A stretch of 64,000 nt of DNA from the NCBI RefSeq assembly GCF_900155915.1, contig NZ_FTPO01000003.1, positions 460,867-524,866 on the forward strand, read 5' to 3'. A program made the position numbers and the translations under genes. Positions 1 through 8,040 of the stretch are shown here, one piece after another. This DNA is from Microbacterium sp. RU33B. GTDB lineage: Bacteria > Actinomycetota > Actinomycetes > Actinomycetales > Microbacteriaceae. The notes beneath the pieces were generated by a model that was not told where the DNA came from, did no database searches, and saw only the letters and a program-made list of their open reading frames with translations. Each line of letters starts with the position of its first letter. The first letter of the stretch is position 1.

Positions 1-16
1 CGGTTCCTGCGAAGGG

Positions 17-265
17 TCAGCTCGCGCGGCGGGCGCGGGCGGCGCGGCGCTTCAGGGCGCGGCGCTCGTCTTCGGAGAGGCCGCCCCAGACGCCGGAGTC
101 CTGACCGGTCTCGAGGGCGTACTGCAGGCAGACCTCGGTGACCGTGCAGCGAGCGCAGACCGACTTGGCCTTCTCGATCTGGTCGACGGCCGGACCGGTG
201 TTCCCGACGGGGAAGAACAGCTCGGGGTCGACGGTCAGGCAGGCGGACTTATCGCGCCAGTCCAT
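17..265 (-). CDS. whiB1: WhiB1-type iron-sulfur transcription regulator
   Basis: This is an 82-residue WhiB-family regulator. Cysteines at 9, 37, 40 and 46 have the spacing of mycobacterial WhiB1 and would hold a 4Fe-4S cluster that in the family senses nitric oxide or redox state. The GVWGG turn (58-62), used to contact the primary sigma factor, and a basic C-terminal tail (RRALKRR) for DNA contact are present. The ATG at 265 is preferred over an upstream in-frame ATG because AAGGAG lies 7 nt before it (273-278) and family similarity begins there. The upstream DNA carries inverted repeats, described separately. The family call is firm and the WhiB1 subtype likely. Confidence 0.93.
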   Translation of the reverse strand: MDWRDKSACLTVDPELFFPVGNTGPAVDQIEKAKSVCARCTVTEVCLQYALETGQDSGVWGGLSEDERRALKRRAARARRAS

Positions 266-326
266 GGTGATGCTCCTTGATGCGGAAGTAGGTGTGTCCA
301 GGGCCCATGTTCGGGTCGGATACCCT

Positions 327-396
327 GTGGGGAGTGCGAGCGATCGCTCGCCCCACGTCGCTGTGGGAGCACACGGCTTCATCAATCGTCCCACAG
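327..396. promoter_or_regulatory. Inverted-repeat cluster upstream of whiB1
   Basis: Two dyads lie 60-130 nt upstream of the whiB1 start. The first has GTGGG (327-331) pairing with CCCAC (352-356) around a perfect 16-bp palindrome at 336-351. The second has CTGTGGGA (361-368) pairing with TCCCACAG (389-396). They could be operator sites or RNA hairpins in a whiB1 5' leader. No match to a known regulator is claimed. Confidence 0.35.
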
Positions 397-512
397 CCCC
401 ATGGTCGAATCAAGGGTTTGACACGGCCGATCCCCGGGGCGACCTGTGTATTCTCTGGGCGGCATGGAGGATCCGCACAAGCGATCCGCCGCGAGACACG
501 GAAAGGTCAGGG

Positions 513-926
513 ATGCGGACACACACCGCGGCGCGCGTCGCGTCGGCGCTCGTCGGGCTCGAGGGGATCGCCCTCCTGGCACTGGCCGGATGGCAGATCG
601 TCGCTCTCGCGGGCGGAGACACCGAGTCCGCCGTGAGCGCGATCGCGCTCATCGTGCTGACCCTGGTGGCCGCGATCGCCGTCGTGGCATTCGCCGTCGG
701 CGTGTGGCGGGGCTTCTCGTGGGCGCGCTCGGGCGGCATCGTGACGCAGGTCATGATCCTCGCCGTGGCGCTCGGCGCAGCCACCGGCGCCTACGCAGAA
801 CCGCTCACCGCGCTCCTCATCGCGCTGCCGGCCCTCGTGACGTTCATCGCGCTCCTGCTCACGGCTCGCGAGGCGGGTGCACAGGCACGGCGCGAGGCAT
901 CCGCCGGCGACACTCCCGAGGGCTGA
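513..926 (+). CDS. Small four-helix integral membrane protein
   Basis: This 137-residue protein has no recognised catalytic motif. Hydrophobic segments at about 7-33, 40-66, 75-92 and 96-117 predict four membrane helices, followed by a short charged tail rich in Ala, Arg and Glu. The ATG at 513 follows GAAAGG (501-506), and upstream in-frame extensions look unlike protein. It is transcribed divergently from whiB1, so the two share a 247-bp upstream region. The function is unknown. Confidence 0.75.
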   Translation: MRTHTAARVASALVGLEGIALLALAGWQIVALAGGDTESAVSAIALIVLTLVAAIAVVAFAVGVWRGFSWARSGGIVTQVMILAVALGAATGAYAEPLTALLIALPALVTFIALLLTAREAGAQARREASAGDTPEG

Positions 927-930
927 CGGC

Positions 931-1404
931 TCAGCCGACTCCGACGAGCGTCCGCACGCGGGCGACGTGGCCCGTCGCTCGCACGTTGTGGAGGGCGTGC
1001 TCGATGCGTCCCTCGGCGTCGATCACGAACGTCGAGCGGATGACGCCCTCCACGACCTTGCCGTAGTTGACCTTCTCGCCCCACGCGCCGTACGCGTCGT
1101 GCACCGAGTGGTCGGGGTCTGAGAGCAGATCGTAGGTGAGCCCGTCGCGCTGCCGGAAGCGCTCGAGCTTCTCGGGCAGGTCGCGCGAGATCCCGAGGAC
1201 CGTGTAGCCGGCCGCCTGCAGGGGCGCGAGGCTGTCGCGGAAATCGCAGGCCTCGGTCGTGCACCCCGGGGTCATCGCCTCGGGGTAGAAGAACAGGATG
1301 ACGGGGGCGCCACGCAGGCTCTCCAGCGTCACGGAGCGCTCGTCCTGATCGAGGAGCGTGAAGTCGGGGGCGGGCTGTCCGGGTTCGAGGCGAGGTGAGG
1401 TCAC
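931..1404 (-). CDS. bcp: Thiol peroxidase of the BCP/PrxQ type
   Basis: This is a 157-residue peroxiredoxin that reduces hydrogen peroxide and organic hydroperoxides using thioredoxin. The peroxidatic cysteine is C48 in PEAMTPGC and the resolving cysteine is C53, the five-residue spacing typical of atypical two-cysteine BCP enzymes. Length and the N-terminal PAPDFTL motif fit the family, and no signal peptide is seen, so it is cytoplasmic. It is convergent with the preceding membrane-protein gene (4 bp between stops) and followed 10 bp later by the rsgA stop on the same strand. Confidence 0.93.
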   Translation of the reverse strand: MTSPRLEPGQPAPDFTLLDQDERSVTLESLRGAPVILFFYPEAMTPGCTTEACDFRDSLAPLQAAGYTVLGISRDLPEKLERFRQRDGLTYDLLSDPDHSVHDAYGAWGEKVNYGKVVEGVIRSTFVIDAEGRIEHALHNVRATGHVARVRTLVGVG

Positions 1405-1414
1405 GTGCTCCAGC

Positions 1415-2488
1415 CTAGGACGGCTGGTGCCGGGGGCTCGGCCGATCGGACGCCGTGGCGAAGGTCTCCAGCAGCCGCTGCAGCGAGTCGTACCGCTCTG
1501 CGCCGCGCGGGCCGAGCCGTCCCTGGCTGACGGCTTCCGCGATCGCGCAGTCGGGGGCGTCGGGCAGGTGCGTGCATCCGCGCGGGCATTCCTCGGCGAT
1601 GACGGCGAGGTCGGTGAAGCCCTTCACCAGGTTGGCGGGATCGACGTGGCCGAGACCGAAGGAGCGGACGCCCGGGGTGTCGATGACCCAGCCACTGCCC
1701 CCGTCCCCGCGGTAGCGCAGTGAGACGGTCGAGCTCGACGTGTGGCGTCCGCGTCCGGTGACGACATTGACGTGCCCGGTGGCCCGATGCGCGTCGGGCA
1801 CGAGGGCGTTCACGAGCGTCGACTTGCCCACCCCGGAGTGCCCGACGAAGACCGTGGAGTGCCCCACGAGGGCTGCGCCGATGCGATCGAGCGGCATCTC
1901 GAGTCGGGCGCTTGTGAAGACTTCGAGGTCGAGACCTTCGAAGTGGCCGAGGAAGTCGCTCGGATCCTTCAGATCGGTCTTGGTCACCACGAGCATGGGC
2001 CGGATGCCGGCATCCAGCGCCGCGACCAGGTAGCGGTCCACGAGCCGCTCACGGGGCTCGGGATCTGCCGCGGCCACGACGACGAGCATCTGATCGGCAT
2101 TGGCGACGACGATGCGCTCCACCTGGTCGGTGTCGTCGGCGCTGCGGCGCAGCAGCGACGTGCGCTCCTCGATGCCCACGATCCGCGACAGGGTTCCCTC
2201 GTCGCCCGTGCGGTCGCCGACGACGCGGGCGCGGTCACCCGTGACGATCGACGTCTTGCGCAGTTCGCGGGCACGGGTCGCGGTGAGCACGCGTTCGTCG
2301 TCGGTGTCTTCGTCGACGAGCACGGTGTAGCGGCCCCGGTCGACGCCGAGCACGCGGGCGATCACGGCATCCGCGTGCGCCGGGCGCCGTTTCGTGCGCG
2401 GGCGATTGGCCTTCGGATTGGGGCGGACGCGGATGTCCGCCTCGTCGAACTCGTCGAACTCGTCGTCGGTGTCGTCGAGCCAGCTCAC
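1415..2488 (-). CDS. rsgA: Ribosome small-subunit GTPase A
   Basis: RsgA is a circularly permuted GTPase that checks late assembly of the 30S subunit. In the 357-residue protein the G4 motif TKTD (169-172) precedes the P-loop GHSGVGKST (216-224) and G3 DTPG (270-273), the order diagnostic of the family. A C-terminal zinc site is formed by C301, C305, H307 and C314. An OB-fold domain precedes the GTPase, after an acidic N-terminus. The start is GTG at 2488, overlapping the aroA stop as GTGA, so translation of the two is probably coupled. Confidence 0.93.
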   Translation of the reverse strand: MSWLDDTDDEFDEFDEADIRVRPNPKANRPRTKRRPAHADAVIARVLGVDRGRYTVLVDEDTDDERVLTATRARELRKTSIVTGDRARVVGDRTGDEGTLSRIVGIEERTSLLRRSADDTDQVERIVVANADQMLVVVAAADPEPRERLVDRYLVAALDAGIRPMLVVTKTDLKDPSDFLGHFEGLDLEVFTSARLEMPLDRIGAALVGHSTVFVGHSGVGKSTLVNALVPDAHRATGHVNVVTGRGRHTSSSTVSLRYRGDGGSGWVIDTPGVRSFGLGHVDPANLVKGFTDLAVIAEECPRGCTHLPDAPDCAIAEAVSQGRLGPRGAERYDSLQRLLETFATASDRPSPRHQPS

Positions 2489-3861
2489 GATGCGTGCAGC
2501 GCCTCCGGGCGCGCGGACGGATCGCCGGGTGCGCCGTCGAGCATCCGCTGCCACAGGATCGGGAACTCGGGCATGGTCTTCGCGGTCGTTCCGATGTCGT
2601 CGACCACGACCCCCGGGACGGCGAGGCCGATGAGGGCGCCCGTGGTGGCGAGGCGGTGGTCGTGATGCGCCTTCCACGCGCCGCCCGTGAGCGGGGCCGG
2701 GACGATGCGGATGCCGTCGGCGAGTTCGTGGGCCTCGCCCCCGAGTGCGCGCAGATTGCCGATGAGCGCGGCGATGCGGTCGGTCTCGTGCCCGCGGATG
2801 TGCCCGATGCCGTAGAGCGTCGACGGCGCCTTCGCGAAGGCCGCGAGGGCGAAGATCGTCGGGGTCAGCTCGCCCGCGGCGGAGAGGTCGAGGTCGACGC
2901 CCTGGATGCCGTTCGAGCCGGCCGTGACCGTGAGCGTGCCGCCCCGGCGCGAGACGCGCGCCCCCATGACCGGCAGGATGTCGGTGAGCATGGCGCCCGG
3001 CTGCGTCGAATGCGCCGGCCATCCCGTGACCGAGACGCTGCCGCCGGCGATCATGGCGGCAGCGAGGAACGGCGAGGCGTTGGAGAGGTCGGGCTCGAGC
3101 GCGACGTCCTTTCCTCGCACCGGGCCGGCGGGAACGACCCATTCGCCGGGCACGGGCCGCTCGACGTGCACGCCGCGGTGCGCGAGCGACTCGACGGTCA
3201 TGTCGATGTGCGGCATGCTCGGCAGGCGCTCGCCGCGATGGATGAGATGCAGCCCGACGTCGAAGCGGGGCGCCGCGAGCAGCAGGCCGGAGACGAACTG
3301 GCTCGATGCGCTGGCGTCGATGACGATCTCACCGCCGCGGACGTGTCCGCGACCCTTGACGGAGAAGGGGAGCGCCCAGTGGCCGCCGTCGTCGATGTCG
3401 ACGCCGATGTCGCGGAGCGCCTTGATCATCGCTCCCATGGGCCGGTGCAGAGCGCTCTCGTGCGCGGTGATGGTCACGTCGCCCTGCGCGAATCCGGCGA
3501 GGGCGGCCACGAAGCGCATGACGGTGCCGGCCTGGCCGCTGTCGACGACGGTGTCGCCGGCGAAGGGCCAGACGGGCGTGACGACGAGGTCGTCGCCGAA
3601 CTCGCCCGTGCCGGGGACCGCTTCGATCGCGACGCCGAGGGCGCGCAGCGCCTCGACCATGCGCGCCGAGTCCTCGGAGTGCAGGGGAGCCGTCAGGCGG
3701 CTCGGACCGTCGGCGATCGCGGCGAGGATCAGCTCGCGATTGGTCAGGGACTTCGACCCCGGAACGGTCACGACGGCGTGCAGCGGGGCGGCGGCGGTGG
3801 GCGCGGCCCATCGTCCGCGCGCAGCCGGCGCGGAGGGGAGGGAATACCCGTCGGCAGTCAT
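2485..3861 (-). CDS. aroA: 3-phosphoshikimate 1-carboxyvinyltransferase (EPSP synthase)
   Basis: This 458-residue enzyme joins shikimate-3-phosphate and phosphoenolpyruvate in the shikimate pathway. The substrate motif PGSKSLTNR is at 34-42, followed by a GQAGT loop corresponding to the GNAGT phosphoenolpyruvate loop, and a C-terminal RGHETDR motif. Pairing of aroA with rsgA is common in actinobacteria. The gene is divergent from sigH with only 36 bp between starts, so the sigH promoter overlaps the first codons of aroA. No separate aroA promoter was identified. Confidence 0.95.
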   Translation of the reverse strand: MTADGYSLPSAPAARGRWAAPTAAAPLHAVVTVPGSKSLTNRELILAAIADGPSRLTAPLHSEDSARMVEALRALGVAIEAVPGTGEFGDDLVVTPVWPFAGDTVVDSGQAGTVMRFVAALAGFAQGDVTITAHESALHRPMGAMIKALRDIGVDIDDGGHWALPFSVKGRGHVRGGEIVIDASASSQFVSGLLLAAPRFDVGLHLIHRGERLPSMPHIDMTVESLAHRGVHVERPVPGEWVVPAGPVRGKDVALEPDLSNASPFLAAAMIAGGSVSVTGWPAHSTQPGAMLTDILPVMGARVSRRGGTLTVTAGSNGIQGVDLDLSAAGELTPTIFALAAFAKAPSTLYGIGHIRGHETDRIAALIGNLRALGGEAHELADGIRIVPAPLTGGAWKAHHDHRLATTGALIGLAVPGVVVDDIGTTAKTMPEFPILWQRMLDGAPGDPSARPEALHAS

Positions 3862-3867
3862 CGGGTT
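3840..3867 (+). promoter_or_regulatory. SigH/SigR-type autoregulatory promoter of sigH
   Basis: GGGAATA (3840-3846) and GGTT with its GTT at 3865-3867 are separated by 19 bp counted from GGAAT to GTT. This matches the GGAAT-N18/19-GTT promoter class of SigR/SigH. The inferred start near 3873 leaves about 25 nt of leader containing GGAAGGAGG before sigH. The -35 lies inside the aroA coding region on the opposite strand. Confidence 0.75.
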
Positions 3868-3897
3868 CTACCCTACTGAACCCTTGGAAGGAGGCGG

Positions 3898-4572
3898 ATG
3901 ATCGCCACCCTGGATCCGCCCGTCCGTGACGCCACCGTGGAGTGGGACGCCCCGGACGTAGACTTGTTCGTGATGAACGAACAGGTCGATGCCGTGACCG
4001 ACGCCCGCACCCAATTCGAGGAGCAGGCGCTTCCGTTCATGGACCAGCTGTACGCGGCCGCCATGCGCATGACGCGCAATCCGGCCGATGCCGCCGACCT
4101 CGTGCAGGAGACGTTCGTGAAGTCGTTCGCCTCCTGGGCGACGTTCACGCAGGGGACCAACCTCAAGGCGTGGCTGTACCGCATCCTCACGAACACCTAC
4201 ATCAACACGTATCGCAAGAAGCAGCGCGAGCCCTATCAGGGCACGATCGACGAGCTCGAGGACTGGCAGCTGGGCGGCGCGGAATCCACGACCGCGACGA
4301 GCAGCCGCTCCGCCGAGGCCGAAGCGATCGATCACATGCCGGCATCCGTCGTGAAGGACGCGCTGCAGGCGATTCCGGAGGACTTCCGGCTGGCGGTGTA
4401 CCTCGCTGACGTCGAGGGCTTCGCCTACCAGGAGATCGCCGACATCATGAAGACCCCCATCGGCACGGTCATGAGCCGTCTGCACCGTGGCAGGCGAATG
4501 CTCCGTGAACTGCTGGCCGACTACGCGAAGGAACGCGGCATCGACACTGCCGCCACGAGGAGCACGAAATGA
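3898..4572 (+). CDS. sigH: ECF sigma factor SigH/SigR (thiol-oxidative stress)
   Basis: This is a 224-residue group 4 sigma factor. Region 2 ([20 protein letters not shown]) and the conserved [20 protein letters not shown] segment match SigH/SigR almost word for word. Region 4 ([20 protein letters not shown]) carries the helix-turn-helix that reads GGAAT. It should direct thioredoxin, mycothiol and protease genes on disulfide stress. A GGAAGGAGG site precedes the ATG at 3898, slightly close (3 nt), so a downstream ATG at 3973 cannot be excluded. The next gene encodes its zinc anti-sigma factor and overlaps by 4 bp. Confidence 0.94.
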   Translation: MIATLDPPVRDATVEWDAPDVDLFVMNEQVDAVTDARTQFEEQALPFMDQLYAAAMRMTRNPADAADLVQETFVKSFASWATFTQGTNLKAWLYRILTNTYINTYRKKQREPYQGTIDELEDWQLGGAESTTATSSRSAEAEAIDHMPASVVKDALQAIPEDFRLAVYLADVEGFAYQEIADIMKTPIGTVMSRLHRGRRMLRELLADYAKERGIDTAATRSTK

Positions 4573-4811
4573 CCGACTGCGGCTGCGAGAAGGCGCGACG
4601 CGATCTCGAGGAGTACCTGCGCAACGAGATCTGCACGACGGAGCACAGCGACATCAAGGAGCACCTCGACGGATGCCCCGGATGCCGCGACGAGGCGCTC
4701 GTCGCCCAGACGCTCACGGACGTGCTCGCCCGTGCGTGCAAGGAGACGGCTCCTGAAGAGCTGCGCGACCAGGTGCTCGCGAAGCTCCGCGCCGCCCACG
4801 CGACGGCCTGA
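4569..4811 (+). CDS. rsrA: Zinc-binding redox-sensing anti-sigma factor (RsrA/RshA)
   Basis: This 80-residue ZAS-family anti-sigma factor holds its sigma partner inactive when reduced and releases it on disulfide formation. The HxxxCxxC zinc motif is H32, C36 and C39, and C4 or C6 is the expected additional ligand; C22 is a further cysteine. Length and position directly after sigH, with an ATGA overlap, identify it. Convergent with the lipid kinase gene, 6 bp away, with no clear terminator between. Confidence 0.92.
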   Translation: MTDCGCEKARRDLEEYLRNEICTTEHSDIKEHLDGCPGCRDEALVAQTLTDVLARACKETAPEELRDQVLAKLRAAHATA

Positions 4812-4817
4812 GCGCGC

Positions 4818-5729
4818 TCAGCCGGTGCCTGCGGGTGCGAAGATCCGCAGCGCCTTCGGGACGACGTCGATCGTGAGCGGCAGCGCGCCGATCGGATCGC
4901 CGTCGGCATAGGCGGTGACGCCGGGCGAGGAGAGCCGCACCGACCGCACACGGTACGTCGACACTTCGCCGACGCTCGTGTGCGTGCCCTTGTAGACACG
5001 GGGCAGGAGTCGCAGCAGGCGCAGACGCCCCGCGGGCCGCACGATCGTGACATCGAGCACGCCGTCGGAGGGGTCGGCGTCCGGACAGATCGGGATGCCG
5101 CCGCCGTACGTGCGGCCGTTGCCCACCGTCGCCATCACGAGGTAGGTCGTGATGCTCTCGGTCGTGCCGTCCGCGAGCTCGAGCTCGATGTCGTAGGGGA
5201 TGCCGGCGAGGGTCAGGAACTCGATCAGGATCGCGATGTTGTAGCGCGATCCGCCGCGCGGCCAGCGCATCGCGTTGGCGCGGTCGTTGACCTTCGAGTC
5301 GAATCCGCTGGCCAGCACGGTGCCGAACAGCCGCGTCGAGCCGTCCGCGCGCGTGACGCGCGCGAGGTCGATCTCGCGCGTGAGGCCCGCCGCGATCGCC
5401 TCCGCGGCGCGCGCGACGTCGAGCTCCTTCAACCCCACGGCGGCCGCGAGGTCGTTGCCGGTGCCGGAGGGGATGATGCCCAGCGGGATGCCGGTGCCCG
5501 CGACGATCTGGATCGCCAGGTTCACCGTGCCGTCGCCGCCCGCCACGACGACGGCGTCGGTGCCGAGATCGATCGCGGTCTGCAGGAGATGGCTCGATTC
5601 CTCGGCGCTTCCCCCCGAGATGATGGTGGTGCGCAGCCCGTGCGCACGCAGGCGCTCCGCGGCCTGCGGGGCCGCGCCCGTGTGCATCCCCGCCCGGGCG
5701 GCGGGGTTGACGAGCAGCGTGACGTTCAT
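4818..5729 (-). CDS. Diacylglycerol kinase-family lipid kinase
   Basis: This 303-residue DAGK-catalytic-domain protein would phosphorylate diacylglycerol or a related lipid at the membrane. The nucleotide loop GGDGT (64-68) and the SGTGND motif (88-93) are intact, and the C-terminal beta-sandwich with YGGGIPICPDADPSDGVLDV is typical of the YegS/DgkB fold. The ATG at 5729 overlaps the upstream stop as ATGA, so it forms an operon with the alkyl-DHAP-synthase-like gene. That context suggests glycerolipid or ether-lipid metabolism, although the exact substrate is not readable from sequence. Confidence 0.88.
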   Translation of the reverse strand: MNVTLLVNPAARAGMHTGAAPQAAERLRAHGLRTTIISGGSAEESSHLLQTAIDLGTDAVVVAGGDGTVNLAIQIVAGTGIPLGIIPSGTGNDLAAAVGLKELDVARAAEAIAAGLTREIDLARVTRADGSTRLFGTVLASGFDSKVNDRANAMRWPRGGSRYNIAILIEFLTLAGIPYDIELELADGTTESITTYLVMATVGNGRTYGGGIPICPDADPSDGVLDVTIVRPAGRLRLLRLLPRVYKGTHTSVGEVSTYRVRSVRLSSPGVTAYADGDPIGALPLTIDVVPKALRIFAPAGTG

Positions 5730-7402
5730 CCGACTCCCGGTCCCTGAGCCTCTCCTGGGCCCTGAGCCTCTCGAAGGGCGACGAGGGCTCCGGGGTTCAT
5801 GATGCCGCGCGGATCGAGCGTGTGCTTCACGGCGCGCAGGACCGCGACCCCCAGCGGCCCGATCTCGTCCTCCAAGTAGGGGCGGTGGTCGCGACCGACC
5901 GCGTGGTGGTGGGTGATGGTGCCGCCGGCCTTCCCGATCGCTCGCGACGCGGCATCCTTCGCCGCCGCCCATTGCGCGGCCGGGTCGGCGGTCAGGGCCG
6001 CGATGCACGTGAAGTACAGCGACGCACCCGCCGGGTACACGTGCGAGATGTGGCACATGATCACGGGTTTGGTGCCGGCATCCGTCAGCGTCGTCGTCAG
6101 AGCCTCGGTCACCGCCGCCTTCAGCGCCGTGAGGTTCGACCACGTCGTGGCGGTCTCGAGCGTCTCGGCGAGGACCCCGCCGTCCAGGAGCGTGTCGCGC
6201 AGCGCCGGGGATGCGAACCGTCCGCGCTCCCATGACCGGGCCGGGTCTTCGCCGCGCGACTTCGCGCCGTGCGCCGTGAAGACCGCGTCGACCGCTGCGC
6301 GTGCGGCGTCGGCATCGGCATCCGTCATCGCTTCGAACGTGGCGATCGCCAGGCACCCCCGCATCCGGGTGAAGTGACCGCCCATCGTGGCGTTGATGCG
6401 CGTCTCGGTCTCATCCGACAGTCGCAGCACGGTGGGCCGGATGCCGCGCTGGGTGACATCGCGCAGCGCCGCCGCGCCCGAGGCGAAGTCGGGGAACGAC
6501 CACGCCCCGTAGGCCGTGGCGGCCGGGACGGGGCGGATGCGGACGGTGACCTCGGTGAGGACGCCGAAGGCCCCCTCCGAGCCGAGGAAGAGCTGGCGCA
6601 GGTCGGGGCCGGCCGCGCTCGCGGGGGCGCGACCGAGATCGAGCTCCCCGCTCGGCGTGGCGACGCGCAGGGCGTGCACGAGGTCGTCGAATCGGCCGTA
6701 GCCGCGGGACGCCTGGCCGCTGGAGCGGGTCGCGGCGTAGCCGCCGATCGTGGCGTACTCGAAGCTCTGCGGGAAGTGCCCGAGGGTGAACCCGCGCTCT
6801 CCCAGCAGTTCTTCGGCCTGCGGACCGGTCGTGCCCGCGCCGAAGGTCGCCAGGAGGGACTCCGCATCGAGTTCGTGCAGGCCCGCCGTGCGGGCGAGGT
6901 CGAGCGCGATCACGGCGCGCTGCGCACCGGCGTCGGGGTCGACGCCGCCCACGACGCTCGTACCGCCGCCGAAGGGGACGACGGCGATCCCGCGTCGGTC
7001 GCACACCGCGAGCAGCGCGAGGATCCCGGCGTGCGACGACGGCGACACGACGGCATCCGGCGCGGTCTGCACGTCGTCGAGCCGGCGCGCGAGCAGATCG
7101 GGCGTGCTCTTGCCGCCGAGGTGCAGGAGGCGCACGGCATCCGATGTCGTGACGTGCTCGGGTCCGACGGTCTCGCCGAGCGCTTCGAGATCGGCGGCGT
7201 CGAGGCGGCTGGGGGTGAGAGCGGGGACGTCTCGACGGGGCACCGGATGCGCCTTTCCGGGCAGCAGTGCGGCGACGATCGCGCGGGCGCCTGCCGGAAG
7301 GTGCGCCGGGGTCGACCCCCACGCGTCCCACTCCGACCTCGGTGCGGGAGAGGGGACGGCGATGGGCGCGCGCTCGGGCTCGGGAGGGGTCCTCGTCGAC
7401 AT
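5726..7402 (-). CDS. Alkyldihydroxyacetonephosphate synthase-like FAD enzyme
   Basis: This 558-residue protein belongs to the FAD_binding_4 (VAO) fold. The FAD phosphate loop VVPFGGGTSVVGG is at 141-153, and a triple histidine at 498-500 in THHHAVGRD corresponds to the essential HHH segment of alkyl-DHAP synthase, followed by the family's LDPxxIMNPG end. The best inference is an enzyme that swaps the acyl chain of acyl-DHAP for a fatty alcohol, giving ether lipids; another 2-hydroxyacid oxidase is the alternative. The C-terminal tail contains a repeat-derived extension. The ATG at 7402 has no Shine-Dalgarno and sits 7 nt after a CATACT -10, so it is probably leaderless. Confidence 0.8.
   Translation of the reverse strand: MSTRTPPEPERAPIAVPSPAPRSEWDAWGSTPAHLPAGARAIVAALLPGKAHPVPRRDVPALTPSRLDAADLEALGETVGPEHVTTSDAVRLLHLGGKSTPDLLARRLDDVQTAPDAVVSPSSHAGILALLAVCDRRGIAVVPFGGGTSVVGGVDPDAGAQRAVIALDLARTAGLHELDAESLLATFGAGTTGPQAEELLGERGFTLGHFPQSFEYATIGGYAATRSSGQASRGYGRFDDLVHALRVATPSGELDLGRAPASAAGPDLRQLFLGSEGAFGVLTEVTVRIRPVPAATAYGAWSFPDFASGAAALRDVTQRGIRPTVLRLSDETETRINATMGGHFTRMRGCLAIATFEAMTDADADAARAAVDAVFTAHGAKSRGEDPARSWERGRFASPALRDTLLDGGVLAETLETATTWSNLTALKAAVTEALTTTLTDAGTKPVIMCHISHVYPAGASLYFTCIAALTADPAAQWAAAKDAASRAIGKAGGTITHHHAVGRDHRPYLEDEIGPLGVAVLRAVKHTLDPRGIMNPGALVALREAQGPGEAQGPGVG
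5760..5778. repeat. REP-like repeat within the synthase C-terminus
   Basis: CCCTGAGCCTCTCGAAGGG is one copy of a dispersed near-palindromic repeat, preceded by a partial copy at 5742-5754. It encodes the repetitive C-terminal tail (EAQGPG twice) of the flavoprotein gene. Related copies lie at 39351, 48000 and 51419. Confidence 0.65.
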
Positions 7403-7409
7403 GAGCGAC

Positions 7410-7437
7410 AGTATGACACATTCTGTATGGTTGTCAC
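7410..7437. promoter_or_regulatory. Back-to-back leaderless promoters with TetR operator candidate
   Basis: Only 35 bp separate the two divergent start codons. Rightward, TATGGT (7426-7431) stands 6 nt before the tetR ATG. Leftward, GTGACA (7437-7432), a 16-bp spacer and CATACT (7415-7410) stand 7 nt before the synthase ATG. TGACA (7414-7418) and TGTCA (7432-7436) form a dyad over both promoters, a likely site for the TetR protein. Confidence 0.6.
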
Positions 7438-8040
7438 ATGGTCGATGCAGCCCCCGTCCCCGCCGCCTCTGCGTCCGTCGCGCCGTCCGACACCGAGGTC
7501 GCCCTTCTCGACGCCGCGCTCGCGGAAGTGCTCGCCCACGGCATCCGCCGCACGACGGCATCCGACATCGCCCGTCGCGCCGGTGTCGCCCGTCAGACCC
7601 TCTACCGCTACTGGCCCGACGCGCAGGCCGTCTTCGCGACCCTCGTGACACGCGAGCTGATCGCGGTGCTGCCCCGCGAAGAGCCCGACGATCTCGACTC
7701 CCTCGTGGGACTTCTGGTCGCGACGGCCGACGGAGTGCGCCGGATGCCGCTGATGGAACGCCTCCGCGACACCGACCCGGAGCTCTTCGCGCGGTACGTG
7801 TTCGACCGCATCGGGACGAGCCAGCGCGTGATCCACGCGGACCTCGTGCGCCGCATCGCCGCCGGCCAGCGCGAGGGGTTCGTCCGCGCGGGCGACCCCG
7901 ACCGGATGGCGGCACTTCTGCTGCTCGCCCTCCAGTCCGCCGTGCAGTCCGCCCCGCTCGTGTCGGAGTGGCTTCCCGACGACGGCTGGCGCACCGAGCT
8001 GGCCCGGATGCTGCGCGGGTACCTCGGGGAGATGTCGTGA
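7438..8040 (+). CDS. TetR-family transcription regulator
   Basis: This 200-residue regulator has an N-terminal TetR helix-turn-helix at about 39-60 (TTASDIARRAGVARQTLYRY) and a variable ligand-binding C-terminal domain. Its stop overlaps the glpD start as GTGA, and its promoter faces the alkyl-DHAP-synthase/lipid-kinase operon. It probably represses both arms of this glycerol-lipid cluster, with a lipid or acyl-CoA-like ligand as a guess. The start fits a leaderless transcript. Confidence 0.88.
   Translation: MVDAAPVPAASASVAPSDTEVALLDAALAEVLAHGIRRTTASDIARRAGVARQTLYRYWPDAQAVFATLVTRELIAVLPREEPDDLDSLVGLLVATADGVRRMPLMERLRDTDPELFARYVFDRIGTSQRVIHADLVRRIAAGQREGFVRAGDPDRMAALLLLALQSAVQSAPLVSEWLPDDGWRTELARMLRGYLGEMS

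Noticed and set aside
418..454. TTGACA with TATTCT as a promoter for the membrane protein gene at 513
   Set aside because: The spacer is 25 bp, too long for a standard promoter. TATTCT alone could still serve as a -10 box.
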